The notes beneath the pieces are model-generated. The model saw only the letters and a list, made by a program, of their open reading frames with translations, was not told where the DNA came from and did no database searches. DNA of 64,000 nt. It comes from Turneriella sp942492915. GTDB taxonomy: Bacteria; Spirochaetota; Leptospiria; Turneriellales; Turneriellaceae. Of the stretch, positions 17,878 to 25,789 are shown in pieces. The stretch covers positions 3,100,001 through 3,164,000 of the forward strand of contig OW818662.1 in NCBI GenBank assembly GCA_942492915.1, in the 5' to 3' direction. A program made the translations under genes and the position numbers. How positions within the stretch are numbered: the first letter of the stretch is position 1; each line of letters begins with the position of its first letter.

Positions 17878-18519
17878 ATGAAACTCGCCGGCCATTTGTT
17901 ACAGCAGCTTTTTCCAGAGCGCTGCGTGCATTGCGGCGAACGACTTGCCGACCGTCATCTGCTCTGCGCAGCGTGTGAAGCGACTTTGCGCAAAGCTCCC
18001 GACGATCCCGAGATCATCCGCGGGGGGGCGAGAGCCTACGCGTTGGTTTATGAAGGCGCCGCGAAATCTCTGTTCGCGGCAGGAAAGTTTTCTCACCGGC
18101 GACGGGCGCAGCGGCTGCTCGCTGATTTCGCCGCTGAGAGCATGCAGCCCCTGCTTCAGGCTAACGCGTTGTTCATCGAGATGCCTTCGTCGCGTCCATT
18201 TGTGCACCGGCTCTTAAAGCGCGTGGTGCCGCAGGGACAACTCGCGCGGGGCATTTTTACCATGGATCGCTTAGGAAAGCTGCGCGCCAACAAGTTACTC
18301 AAAGAAGCCGACCGATTTCGTCGCATTGCCGCAACGCTTCGACTCTCGGGTAAACCGATACCTGAGGCGGGCCTTTATGTACTTTGCGATGACGTTCTTA
18401 CGACTGGTGCGACGTTAGGGCACGCAGCCTGGCTCTTGGCGCAAACTGGAATTGCGCAAAAGAACATTTCAACGTGGACATTGATGTTTCGTGAACGGCA
18501 ACACGAAGGCGAAGGTTAA
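17878..18519 (+). CDS. comF: ComF-family phosphoribosyltransferase-like protein
   Basis: 213 residues. An N-terminal zinc-ribbon-like tetracysteine pattern (CVHCGERLADRHLLCAAC) is followed by a PRTase-like domain with the PRPP-binding loop CDDVLTTGATL near residue 175. ComF proteins act in DNA uptake or processing in competent bacteria, but most homologues are uncharacterised. The gene begins 6 bp after ruvA. The usual core lysine/arginine motif (RGFNQ) is replaced by a less conserved LGKLRANKLLKEADRF segment. Confidence 0.82.
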   Translation: MKLAGHLLQQLFPERCVHCGERLADRHLLCAACEATLRKAPDDPEIIRGGARAYALVYEGAAKSLFAAGKFSHRRRAQRLLADFAAESMQPLLQANALFIEMPSSRPFVHRLLKRVVPQGQLARGIFTMDRLGKLRANKLLKEADRFRRIAATLRLSGKPIPEAGLYVLCDDVLTTGATLGHAAWLLAQTGIAQKNISTWTLMFRERQHEGEG

Positions 18520-18535
18520 CATGGGTTCTGATCGT

Positions 18536-19519
18536 TCACGATCGAATACCGCGCCAATAATCACCCTTACGGGGTTTAAAGTTTTCCTTAACGGTATCGA
18601 GCATTGAAACGTAGAATCGGTAGCGAAACTCGGGCAACTCGCCAGCTTCTACAGCCTTTTTGATTTCACAGCCGGGCTCATTGAGGTGCAGGCAGTTCTC
18701 AAATCGGCACTGGTATTGCATGAAGTCAGGGTAAGCCTGACGAATCTCTTGCGCGTCGCGGTGGTGCATGCCGAACTCGCGCAGGCCGGGAACGTCGATG
18801 AGCACCAGCTGAGAGTTTTCTGGGTCACAATACAGAGCGGGGTTCGTTGTGGTGTGCCTGCCTTTGTTGATGAGGCTGACCTCACCCACCGCCTGCAGCG
18901 ATTGGCCGAATAACTGGTTTAGCAATGTGCTCTTGCCTGTACCCGACTGGCCGAGCAGTAGCCACGTGCCTGATGAGAATTTTGCACGCAGCGCGGGTGA
19001 AAGTCCGTCTTTGAGAGTCTCTCGATAGACGGCAAAGGGAATCTTTTCGTACCAGCCGAGTATCTTTTCCGTTTCTACATCCACCTGATCGACAAGATCA
19101 AACTTGTTGACGATGAGCATTACCGACACACCGGAAATCTGAATTTCGGCGAGGCAGCGCTCTACAAACCCCAGATTAAAATCGGGAGACCTGACGCTCG
19201 CCATCACTACGACCCCATCGATGTTCGCCGCAAGGCATTGCTGTCGCCCGAACGATGCGCGATGCACCGCGTTGCGGCGCTTCTCTACCGATTCGATGAT
19301 CCAGGTGTCGGGGTTCTTTGCGTCTTCTGAAATATCGACGATGTCGCCCACCGCAAGCAATGATTCGCGCAGCTTCTGGTAGCCTTCATTTCGCTCACGG
19401 TATTCGATGCGCAACTTTCCGCGCGCCTTCGCCTTGAAGCGCTCGGCCCGACTGACAAGCGGGTAAGGCAATACATGGTGGTAAGCGCCGAAGACTCCCG
19501 CGACGAGCGCTTTTGACAT
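18536..19519 (-). CDS. rsgA: Ribosome small subunit maturation GTPase RsgA
   Basis: Circularly permuted GTPase acting late in 30S assembly, 327 residues. An OB-like N-terminus is followed by the G4 motif VNKFDLVD, then G1 GQSGTGKST, G2-region KGRHTTT and G3 DVPGLREFG, and the C-terminal zinc knuckle CRFENCLHLNEPGC. All expected elements are present. It is two bases downstream of purQ and so in the purine operon by position, although its function is unrelated. Confidence 0.94.
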   Translation of the reverse strand: MSKALVAGVFGAYHHVLPYPLVSRAERFKAKARGKLRIEYRERNEGYQKLRESLLAVGDIVDISEDAKNPDTWIIESVEKRRNAVHRASFGRQQCLAANIDGVVVMASVRSPDFNLGFVERCLAEIQISGVSVMLIVNKFDLVDQVDVETEKILGWYEKIPFAVYRETLKDGLSPALRAKFSSGTWLLLGQSGTGKSTLLNQLFGQSLQAVGEVSLINKGRHTTTNPALYCDPENSQLVLIDVPGLREFGMHHRDAQEIRQAYPDFMQYQCRFENCLHLNEPGCEIKKAVEAGELPEFRYRFYVSMLDTVKENFKPRKGDYWRGIRS

Positions 19520-19521
19520 GT

Positions 19522-20187
19522 TTAAGCCGAGACGAGGGAGAAAATATTCTCGAAGAACCGGCGCCCATAACGGTGCTTCGAAACAGCCGCGTCGGGTTGA
19601 TCTTTGAGGGCACGCTCAGGGTGAGGCATGAGTCCAATGACGCGTTTGTTTGCCGAAGCGAGGCCTGCAATATCAAAGATCGAACCATTGGGGTTCTGGG
19701 TATACCGCAGCACCGCCTGGCCGTTATCCTGAATTGCCTTGAGCTCTCCTTCTGAGCAAATAAAGTTTCCTTCGCCGTGTGATACCGGCAGCGCATAACC
19801 GGGCGGATAGAGCCCTTTCCAGTCACCGTCACCCTGAAGGCCGACCCATTCGCAGATATGCTGCAGGTTCACGTTGCGTATCAAAGCACCCGGCAGAAGT
19901 TTCGCTTCGCAAAGAATTTGAAACCCGTTGCAGATGCCAACGAGGGCTTTTCCTTTAGCTGCTGCTTCACGTAACGAACCGAGCGATCGGCTCTGCGCAG
20001 CTAACGCTCCAGTGCGCAGATAGTCACCATATGAAAAACCACCGGGAACGAAATAAATGTCGTGCGATACGTCGAAGGCCGATGTATGCCAGAGCAATTC
20101 GGCTTCGATCTTGTACTCTTCTTTTAAGGCGGCCACGAGGTCCTGGTCGCAGTTGCTACCTGGAAACGTGAGGACTGCAACCTTCAT
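19522..20187 (-). CDS. purQ: Phosphoribosylformylglycinamidine synthase subunit PurQ
   Basis: Class I glutamine amidotransferase subunit of FGAM synthetase (purine synthesis), 221 residues. The nucleophile Cys lies in GICNGFQIL near residue 87. His/Glu-region motifs are SHGEGNF and the C-terminal MPHPERA. It starts with MKVAVLTFPGSNCDQD. It overlaps purS by 4 nt (ATGA), the usual purS-purQ coupling; purL is not in the window. Confidence 0.95.
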   Translation of the reverse strand: MKVAVLTFPGSNCDQDLVAALKEEYKIEAELLWHTSAFDVSHDIYFVPGGFSYGDYLRTGALAAQSRSLGSLREAAAKGKALVGICNGFQILCEAKLLPGALIRNVNLQHICEWVGLQGDGDWKGLYPPGYALPVSHGEGNFICSEGELKAIQDNGQAVLRYTQNPNGSIFDIAGLASANKRVIGLMPHPERALKDQPDAAVSKHRYGRRFFENIFSLVSA

Positions 20188-20444
20188 CCCGGCTTTTCCC
20201 CCACGTGAATCTCGCAGGTTTCCATGACATCGTTGAAGAGCATATCTGCAGCGATCTTTTCCATTTTTTGGCGTGCTGCTTCGAGTGTGTCAGCTTCAAG
20301 CTCAACTTCGATAAATTTTCCCACACGAACGAGTGAAAACTCGTGAGAACCCTTTTCGGCGAGCGAAAGCTGAATTGCCTTGCCTTGAGGTTCGAGTACT
20401 GATTTCTTAAACCGCACCGTGGCGGTCGCTGCAAACTTTTTCAT
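20184..20444 (-). CDS. purS: Phosphoribosylformylglycinamidine synthase subunit PurS
   Basis: 86-residue bridging subunit of the PurLQS complex. It shows the family pattern VRFKKSVLEPQGKAIQ, VGKFIEVELEAD and MLFNDVMETCEIHV. It overlaps purC by 4 nt upstream and purQ by 4 nt downstream. Confidence 0.93.
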   Translation of the reverse strand: MKKFAATATVRFKKSVLEPQGKAIQLSLAEKGSHEFSLVRVGKFIEVELEADTLEAARQKMEKIAADMLFNDVMETCEIHVGEKPG

Positions 20445-21412
20445 CTTTTCGGTCCTATTTTTAGTATCGTGTCGCGCATTTTGCGGTATTGTGCAACGGT
20501 CTTTTCGATCACTTCGGCCGGCAGCTTAGGCGCCGGCGCCTGCTTATTCCAGCCGATACTCTCGACGTAATCCCGTATGATCTGCTTATCCATCGTTGGT
20601 ATTTCAGCGCCTTCGCCCATAGCCCGGTCGTATGCTTCGATTTCAACGAAGCGCGAAGAGTCTGGCGTAAAAATTTCGTCGATGAGCAGAATTTCGCCGT
20701 TCAAGAGCCCGAACTCAAACTTGGTGTCGAGCAGGTAGATGCCACGCGCTTGCAGTGCGTTGAACGCAAAGGTGAATAGCTGAAGACTCTTTTGCTTCAG
20801 CGCATCCGCCAGCTCGGGCAGGCGCCGCCTCATTTCGGCAAATGAGATGTTTTCATCGTGTCCGGTATCGTTTTTGACGGCAGGGGTAAACAGTGGCTCG
20901 GGCAATCGCGCACCACGGGCAAGACCCGCAGGCAGTCTCTCGCCCGCAAGGGTTTGGGCACTCTGGTATTCTTTGTATCCCGAGCCCATGAGAAAACCGC
21001 GCACGACACACTCAAAATCGACACGCTGCGTCTTTTTCACGAGCGACGAGCGGCCGCCAAAATCAGGTGTATTAAAAGGCGCCGGAAACTGCGCAATATC
21101 TGAGGATATAAAATGGTGCGGAAAATCGTGAAGCAGGGAGAACCAGTGCGCTGAAATGCTGTTGAGTATCTTGCCCTTTTCGGGAATCGTGTCGCCAAAA
21201 ACAACATCAAACGCAGATAGCCGGTCTGATGAGACGAGCAGCATGCGCTCACCTAAATCGTAGACATCGCGAACCTTGCCACGATACGTGGGGACTGGTG
21301 TGTCTGAGAGCAGGCCATCCGCGCCCGCGCCAACTTTTGAACTTCCGTGTTCCACAGTCGGCGCACCGATGCCATCCGTGCCAGCGCCGACTTTAGAACT
21401 TCCGTGTTCCAT
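20441..21412 (-). CDS. purC: SAICAR synthetase (PurC) with duplicated N-terminal extension
   Basis: Phosphoribosylaminoimidazole-succinocarboxamide synthase of purine synthesis. Core motifs are YRGKVRDVYDLGERMLLVSSDRLSAFD, then VVRGFLMGSGYKEY, LLDTKFEFG, LIDEIFTPDSSRF and DKQIIRDYVE. At about 323 residues it resembles the long form. Unusually, some 40 residues precede the core, made of two copies of EHGSSKVGAGxDG, encoded by a direct DNA repeat (21314-21353 and 21371-21410). The ATG at 21412 is preferred to the TTG two codons upstream. No Met, Val(GTG) or TTG start is available between the repeats and the core. Confidence 0.92.
   Translation of the reverse strand: MEHGSSKVGAGTDGIGAPTVEHGSSKVGAGADGLLSDTPVPTYRGKVRDVYDLGERMLLVSSDRLSAFDVVFGDTIPEKGKILNSISAHWFSLLHDFPHHFISSDIAQFPAPFNTPDFGGRSSLVKKTQRVDFECVVRGFLMGSGYKEYQSAQTLAGERLPAGLARGARLPEPLFTPAVKNDTGHDENISFAEMRRRLPELADALKQKSLQLFTFAFNALQARGIYLLDTKFEFGLLNGEILLIDEIFTPDSSRFVEIEAYDRAMGEGAEIPTMDKQIIRDYVESIGWNKQAPAPKLPAEVIEKTVAQYRKMRDTILKIGPKR
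21314..21410 (-). repeat. Direct repeat of 40 bp (57-bp period) in the purC 5' end
   Basis: Copy 1 at 21314-21353 and copy 2 at 21371-21410 match at 36 of 40 positions. In frame they encode EHGSSKVGAGADG and EHGSSKVGAGTDG, joined by a short linker. The period is a multiple of three, so reading frame is kept whatever the copy number. Confidence 0.8.
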
Positions 21413-21414
21413 AA

Positions 21415-22089
21415 TCAATCTACGTTGCGCCGTTTGTATAGCAGGTCTTCGATGAGGTAGTCTTCACCGATGCCTTTCACGGGAAAGTCTTTGCGGAGCG
21501 GATGTCCGCGGTAGTTATCGGGAAGTACGATGCGACGCATATTCGGGTGCCCCGCGAATCTTAATCCCATGAGGTCAAAAACTTCCCGCTCGGGCCAATT
21601 TGCGGCGGGCCAAATACCCGTGAGCGTCGGGACCTCGTCGCTTTCGTTTACGGGCACGCAGATTCTAATGGTAGCGGTGCGCCGATCGGTTTGCATGGGT
21701 CGAAGCAGGTACACGACCTGAAAACGACAGCCTGCATTCTCCGTGGCGTCTTCGGCACGTGGCGAACCCAGAAAATCGATTGCGGTGAGGTCGAGCAAGA
21801 AATCATAACCGAAACGGTCATCGGTTCGTAAGAAATCCACAAATTTTATGAGGTTGTCTTTTGCGACAATGAACGTGGGCATATCGACTGCCACGGGCAA
21901 TACACCGTCTTTGTAGATGGGCGCTTGGGAGGCAGTGGTGGTGGGTGCTGTTTCAGGCCAAGCGGCCCTGATCAGTAATTGGGCGATCGAATGCACTTCG
22001 AGCGTAGATTTTTGCCCGGCATAGATCGTGGTATTTTTCGCAGCAATCGACGCAGCTGAAGTGACGGCACCAAATTTAGCCTCGGCCAT
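21415..22089 (-). CDS. nuoC: NADH-quinone oxidoreductase subunit C (NuoC)
   Basis: 30-kDa subunit of the peripheral arm of respiratory complex I. The C-terminal signature is WPAANWPEREVFDLMGLRFAGHPNMRRIVLPDNYRGHPLRKDFPV, diagnostic of NuoC. The first 75 residues are a diverged, Ala/Thr-rich extension. The ATG at 22089 is preferred to a GTG eight codons upstream. No other nuo genes flank it: its stop lies 2 nt before the purC start, making it the first gene of a purine operon. Confidence 0.9.
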   Translation of the reverse strand: MAEAKFGAVTSAASIAAKNTTIYAGQKSTLEVHSIAQLLIRAAWPETAPTTTASQAPIYKDGVLPVAVDMPTFIVAKDNLIKFVDFLRTDDRFGYDFLLDLTAIDFLGSPRAEDATENAGCRFQVVYLLRPMQTDRRTATIRICVPVNESDEVPTLTGIWPAANWPEREVFDLMGLRFAGHPNMRRIVLPDNYRGHPLRKDFPVKGIGEDYLIEDLLYKRRNVD

Positions 22090-22120
22090 ATATCCAACGA
22101 CGCAGCGCGACACAGCCGGG

Positions 22121-22149
22121 AAATAAAAAAGCCCCTTGCGGGGCTTTTA
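22121..22149 (-). terminator. Rho-independent terminator of the outer-membrane protein gene
   Basis: On the minus strand, AAAAGCCCC-GCAA-GGGGCTTTT is followed by further T residues (TTATT). It lies between the stop of the gene at 22193 and the nuoC start. Confidence 0.9.
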
Positions 22150-22192
22150 TTACTTTCATTGAGTGAGCTGAGCTCACACAATAAAATTGACC

Positions 22193-23029
22193 TTAAAGGC
22201 CGAATGCGTACGAGAAACCGACGTTGAAACGGAGAATTACACCGTAACCCGTTGGGGCGTTCAATGGAATCAGAGCACGAAATTCGGGTTCGAAGTTCAC
22301 GACATTGAAGCCATTGCCCATTGCAATCTTAAGACCTGTACCAACCTGGCCGTAAAGAACTCCGCCGCCAGCATTAATATCAGCCCAGCGAGCATAGCCA
22401 CCTGGCTGTGTACCGTCGATTGGGTTTGTTGCCGCAGCAGCAGCGCCAGCCGCAGTCGTTGCATCATACCATTTCAGCTGGCCACCGAGCAGAGCTGCAT
22501 AGTTAGCACCTGCGCCAATCCACCAGAAACGAGCGAACCACCAGTAGTACTTACCGATGAGGTCGAATGTTACGTAACCGCGTGAGCCCGTACCAGTGAA
22601 GGTTGTGCCGAGTTGGCTTGTGTAGGTTGTTACCGGTGTCCAGAGGTAACCGACACCTGCCTGGATACCCCAGCTGGTGTTATAAAGCTCACCATAGAGC
22701 CAAAGGCAGCTCAGCGAGCCCTCTTTTGGTGTCAGGTGATAGTCAATTGAGCTGCGCAGACCAATGCTCAGCCATGTGAGCAGACCTTCGCGAACGAGCA
22801 CTTTTTCAGGTGAAGTTACGGTGGTAACAGTTTCAGGAACTGTGGTCGTTGTAGCGTACCCTTTTTTGGTTGTAATTGTACGAACCACTGGAGTTGACTG
22901 CGGGCCTTGTTCTGCCGGTTCGCCTTCAACTACAATTGCTTTTGATTCTTTCGGTTCAGTGCCTGCTGCCTGTGCGAACAGAGCGACGCTTAAGCCTGCC
23001 GAAAGAAATATTGCCAGAATTTTTTTCAT
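22193..23029 (-). CDS. Probable outer-membrane beta-barrel protein
   Basis: 278 residues. Signal peptide MKKILAIFLSAGLSVALFAQ; then an acidic/Thr-rich linker (about 25-70) with VVRTITTKKGYATTTTVPETVTTV; then a region of alternating hydrophobic/aromatic strands (LLTWLSIGLRSSIDYHL, WGIQAGVGYLW, FDLIGKYYWWFARFWWIGAGANY) ending VILRFNVGFSYAFGL. No family named. Likely outer membrane. Shine-Dalgarno AGAGG before the ATG. Monocistronic: a GCCGATACT -10-like element lies upstream and a terminator downstream. Confidence 0.72.
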   Translation of the reverse strand: MKKILAIFLSAGLSVALFAQAAGTEPKESKAIVVEGEPAEQGPQSTPVVRTITTKKGYATTTTVPETVTTVTSPEKVLVREGLLTWLSIGLRSSIDYHLTPKEGSLSCLWLYGELYNTSWGIQAGVGYLWTPVTTYTSQLGTTFTGTGSRGYVTFDLIGKYYWWFARFWWIGAGANYAALLGGQLKWYDATTAAGAAAAATNPIDGTQPGGYARWADINAGGGVLYGQVGTGLKIAMGNGFNVVNFEPEFRALIPLNAPTGYGVILRFNVGFSYAFGL

Positions 23030-23078
23030 TCAATACCTCTTAAATTTGTTTTGCGCAAAATCAGGAATGTGCCCTTAA

Positions 23079-23087
23079 AGTATCGGC
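23079..23087 (-). promoter_or_regulatory. Candidate -10 element GCCGATACT for the outer-membrane protein gene
   Basis: One mismatch from the GCCGATAAT element found elsewhere in this window, 50 nt upstream of the ATG at 23029. A 7-bp inverted repeat with a 3-nt loop (23084-23100) overlaps its upstream edge and could be an operator. Confidence 0.35.
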
Positions 23088-23205
23088 ATGGCCCATGCCG
23101 AAAGTTTACAGCCCTGTCTTAGCATGACTGCGTGTAGTGAAAATATGGCGTCAACACTTTACCAAATAGAATTGACCCCATGTTTTTTTCATCTGATCAG
23201 CCGTT

Positions 23206-23239
23206 AAGTCGCGACTTGTGGTGCGACCCGGTTTCGGGT
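23206..23239 (+). promoter_or_regulatory. Two small palindromes in the speD leader
   Basis: A 12-bp perfect palindrome (23206-23217, AAGTCGCGACTT) is followed by a 6-bp hairpin with a four-base loop (23224-23239, GACCCG/CGGGTC). They end 26 nt before the speD ATG. They could shape leader RNA structure. No known SAM riboswitch class is recognised. Confidence 0.3.
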
Positions 23240-23265
23240 CTCCGCTGGCGCAGCAACGTCGCAAA

Positions 23266-24090
23266 ATGAAAATTAAACCCCTCAAGAAGAAGCTCAAGCT
23301 TTACGGATTCAACAACCTGACGAAGACGCTGAGCTTCAACATGTATGACATCTGTTATGCGTCGAGCCCTAAGAACCAGCGGGCGTATATCGAATATATC
23401 GACGAGGTCTACAATGCCGAACGCCTCACGGAAATTCTGACGAATGTAGCGAAGATTATTGGTGCGAACATTCTGAACATCGCTTCACAGGATTATGACC
23501 CGCAGGGTGCGTCTGTGACAATGCTCGTCTCTGAAAACCATCTCGAAGTTGAGCAGCGTAACCGTTTCGATACAGACCACGAGATACCCGGCCCCGAATC
23601 TGAGGCGGTCGTTGCGCACCTCGACAAGAGCCATATTACCGTGCACACTTACCCTGAAAGCCACCCTGACCACGGCATCAGCACGTTTCGCGCCGATATC
23701 GACGTCTCGACCTGCGGACAAATTTCACCGCTGAAAGCACTCAATTACCTGCTGCATTCGTTCAGCCCCGATATTGTGATCAGCGACTATCGTGTACGCG
23801 GTTTTACCCGCGACGTTGACGGTAAGAAGTACTTCATCGACCATAAGATCAACTCGATTCAGAACTTCATTTCTGATGACATTCGCCAGATGTACCAAAT
23901 GGTCGATATCAACATTTATCAGGAAAACACGTTCAACACCAAGATGATTCTGAAAGAGTTCGACCTGGACAACTACCTGTTTGGATCGGCAAAAAAAGAC
24001 TTCGCACCCGGCGACAAGAAGAAGATCAAGCAGAGCCTCAAGAAAGAGATGAACGAGATTTTCTACGGTCGCAATATACCAAAAATGTGA
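23266..24090 (+). CDS. speD: S-adenosylmethionine decarboxylase proenzyme (E. coli type)
   Basis: Pyruvoyl-dependent enzyme making decarboxylated SAM, the aminopropyl donor for spermidine. It is strongly like E. coli SpeD throughout: KKLKLYGFNNLTKTLSFNMYDICYA, YIDEVYNAERLTEIL and IGANILNIASQDYDPQGASVT. The autocleavage site lies in LDKSHITVHTYPES (Lys-Ser near residue 121), followed by TFRADIDVSTCG and DYRVRGFTRD. The ATG at 23266 gives 274 residues and aligns with the E. coli start; an in-frame GTG at 23218 is less likely. No obvious Shine-Dalgarno. No speE neighbour. Confidence 0.95.
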   Translation: MKIKPLKKKLKLYGFNNLTKTLSFNMYDICYASSPKNQRAYIEYIDEVYNAERLTEILTNVAKIIGANILNIASQDYDPQGASVTMLVSENHLEVEQRNRFDTDHEIPGPESEAVVAHLDKSHITVHTYPESHPDHGISTFRADIDVSTCGQISPLKALNYLLHSFSPDIVISDYRVRGFTRDVDGKKYFIDHKINSIQNFISDDIRQMYQMVDINIYQENTFNTKMILKEFDLDNYLFGSAKKDFAPGDKKKIKQSLKKEMNEIFYGRNIPKM

Positions 24091-24163
24091 TGGTTCACGG
24101 CGCTCAGCCCGGCAGCGCTTTCAGCGTTGGGGTGAGAGGCGCAGTTTTTGAACGGAGCCACAG

Positions 24164-24808
24164 TTGCCGCAGTTCTTTTCAAAAAAATACGACGATATCT
24201 ATTTTAACGCAGCCGACCCCGAATCGGAGAAGCAGTTTGTTTTTGTCGAAGCAAATCAGATTCCCAGACGAATCAGAGAGTGCGAAAGTTTCGTCGTGGC
24301 AGAGCTTGGCTTCGGCTTTGGTTTGAACTGCGCGCTGACGATGGCCGCGGCAAACAATGCGGATGCAGGCGACAAGCTGAGATATTTTTCCGTCGATGAG
24401 GCCTTTCCCGAAACAGATATGATCGATGCTCTGCAATCAAGTCTCAAGATTTGCAGTTCTGAATACCGACAGATCTGGAACCTGAACGTTCACGGTTCGG
24501 CGGCATCCGCACAACCCAGACTGCTGTCGGGCTCAGTCTACGTCGGCGCAGTCACAGACTTTCTGAAATCCGCGGCGTTTACAGCAGACGCCTGGTATTT
24601 TGACGGATTCTCGCCGGCAAAAAATGCCAGTATGTGGAGCGAAGAAGTTTTTGCGCGGGCATACGCACTCACACACGCGGGTGGCACCTTCTCAACGTAT
24701 AGCTCAGCGGGTTGGGTAAGGCGCAATTTGTTGAACGCAGGTTTTATCGTCGAGAAGGTTTCAGGGTTCAGATCAAAACGTGAGATGCTGGTGGGTTACC
24801 GCGTATGA
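24164..24808 (+). CDS. mnmD: tRNA 5-methylaminomethyl-2-thiouridine methyltransferase, MnmC N-terminal type (MnmD)
   Basis: SAM-dependent methyltransferase for the last step of mnm5s2U34 in tRNA, corresponding to the N-terminal half of E. coli MnmC. Family signatures are FFSKKYDDIYFN, the SAM-binding ELGFGFGLNCALT (about 43-56) and WYFDGFSPAKNASMWSEEVF near residue 145. The start is a TTG at 24164, supported by GGAG eight bases upstream and an in-frame stop at 24149. It overlaps the next gene by 4 nt (ATGA). At 214 residues it is a single-domain version. Confidence 0.88.
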   Translation: MPQFFSKKYDDIYFNAADPESEKQFVFVEANQIPRRIRECESFVVAELGFGFGLNCALTMAAANNADAGDKLRYFSVDEAFPETDMIDALQSSLKICSSEYRQIWNLNVHGSAASAQPRLLSGSVYVGAVTDFLKSAAFTADAWYFDGFSPAKNASMWSEEVFARAYALTHAGGTFSTYSSAGWVRRNLLNAGFIVEKVSGFRSKREMLVGYRV

Positions 24809-25785
24809 AGCGCCGCGATCTTTTCGAACGACTTTGGCGTGAAGCGCGGGGCATTTTGAAAACCGCAGACCCGGTTGCGGTGGCAGGCGGCGGGGCAAGC
24901 GGTCTGCATCTCGCGCTGGCGCTCGCCCAAAAGGGATTCATCGTCACGGTCTACGAGCCCGCCAAGATTGGCGGGCTGCGGGTGCCGCTTATGCACGCGT
25001 GCCATACGACCAAACCCAGACAACCCTTATGGGAAGCAGCGGCTGAGTGGACGCGAAACTGGTATGCTCAGCAGACGTTTTCCAAAGGATCTTTAGAATT
25101 TCGGGAGAATACTTTCGGAAAATACTTTGTAATCCACAGCCGGCGCTATCTGCGCGATCTGCGAAACCACCTCTTGCAGCGGGGAGTCACGATTCGTTCA
25201 GAAAAGTTTGATACAGCGGTGTCCGCAGATTCAGGTTACCGCGGCATATTTGTCGCGACGGGCGAAGCAGTCGCTTCACGACTCGAAGGCATCTGCGCAG
25301 GAGCAACCCAGCTTTTGCCCGGGTTCGAATCGTATTTTGCGAATCAAGGGCTAGACCCAGTGTTCAGCGAGGCCGACACAGAAAGAAATCTCGTAACGAC
25401 AAATTTTATGGCGTTTGGCAGCCGTGCGGGTTATATCCACCGTAATCGTGAAACTGAACAGGTAGCGTGCAGTATCGCCCGCAGCTTCTATCCGAAGGGG
25501 CGAGCGGCTCTGTTCAGGGGCACGCGGCTGACGTCGCGTGATCGCCTGCCCGTGGCAGGGTTTCTACCCGGCACGCGGAATTCAGTCTTCTTGTTCTGCG
25601 CCATGGGATACCATGCAATGACCTATGCGCCCTATTTGGCAGAAAAAACTGCCGCATGGCTAATCGGCGAGAACGTCGACGACGGAAATTTGATATGCGG
25701 TCTGACACCGGCGCGCTTTTTACCCCGAGACCAAATCAGCAAGACGCGCGTACCGCCTGCTGAGACCAAAAATCCGGCCAGTTAG
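24805..25785 (+). CDS. FAD-dependent oxidoreductase, MnmC C-terminal type
   Basis: DAO-family flavoprotein, probable counterpart of the C-terminal domain of MnmC, which removes the carboxymethyl group from cmnm5s2U34. It has a dinucleotide-binding VAVAGGGASGLHLALALAQKGF (about 25-46), then YEPAKIGGLR and the characteristic LMHACHTTKPRQPLWEAA segment. The C-terminal GTRLTSRDRLPVAGFLPG and FCAMGYHAMTYAPYLAE match the FAD-binding end of MnmC. At 326 residues it is somewhat shorter than that domain in E. coli. Four-base overlap with mnmD argues for coupled translation of the two halves. Confidence 0.85.
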   Translation: MKRRDLFERLWREARGILKTADPVAVAGGGASGLHLALALAQKGFIVTVYEPAKIGGLRVPLMHACHTTKPRQPLWEAAAEWTRNWYAQQTFSKGSLEFRENTFGKYFVIHSRRYLRDLRNHLLQRGVTIRSEKFDTAVSADSGYRGIFVATGEAVASRLEGICAGATQLLPGFESYFANQGLDPVFSEADTERNLVTTNFMAFGSRAGYIHRNRETEQVACSIARSFYPKGRAALFRGTRLTSRDRLPVAGFLPGTRNSVFLFCAMGYHAMTYAPYLAEKTAAWLIGENVDDGNLICGLTPARFLPRDQISKTRVPPAETKNPAS

Positions 25786-25789
25786 CAGA

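Noticed and set aside
23030..23265. SAM riboswitch upstream of speD
   Set aside because: Only two short palindromes are visible; no conserved core of a known SAM or SAH riboswitch could be recognised.
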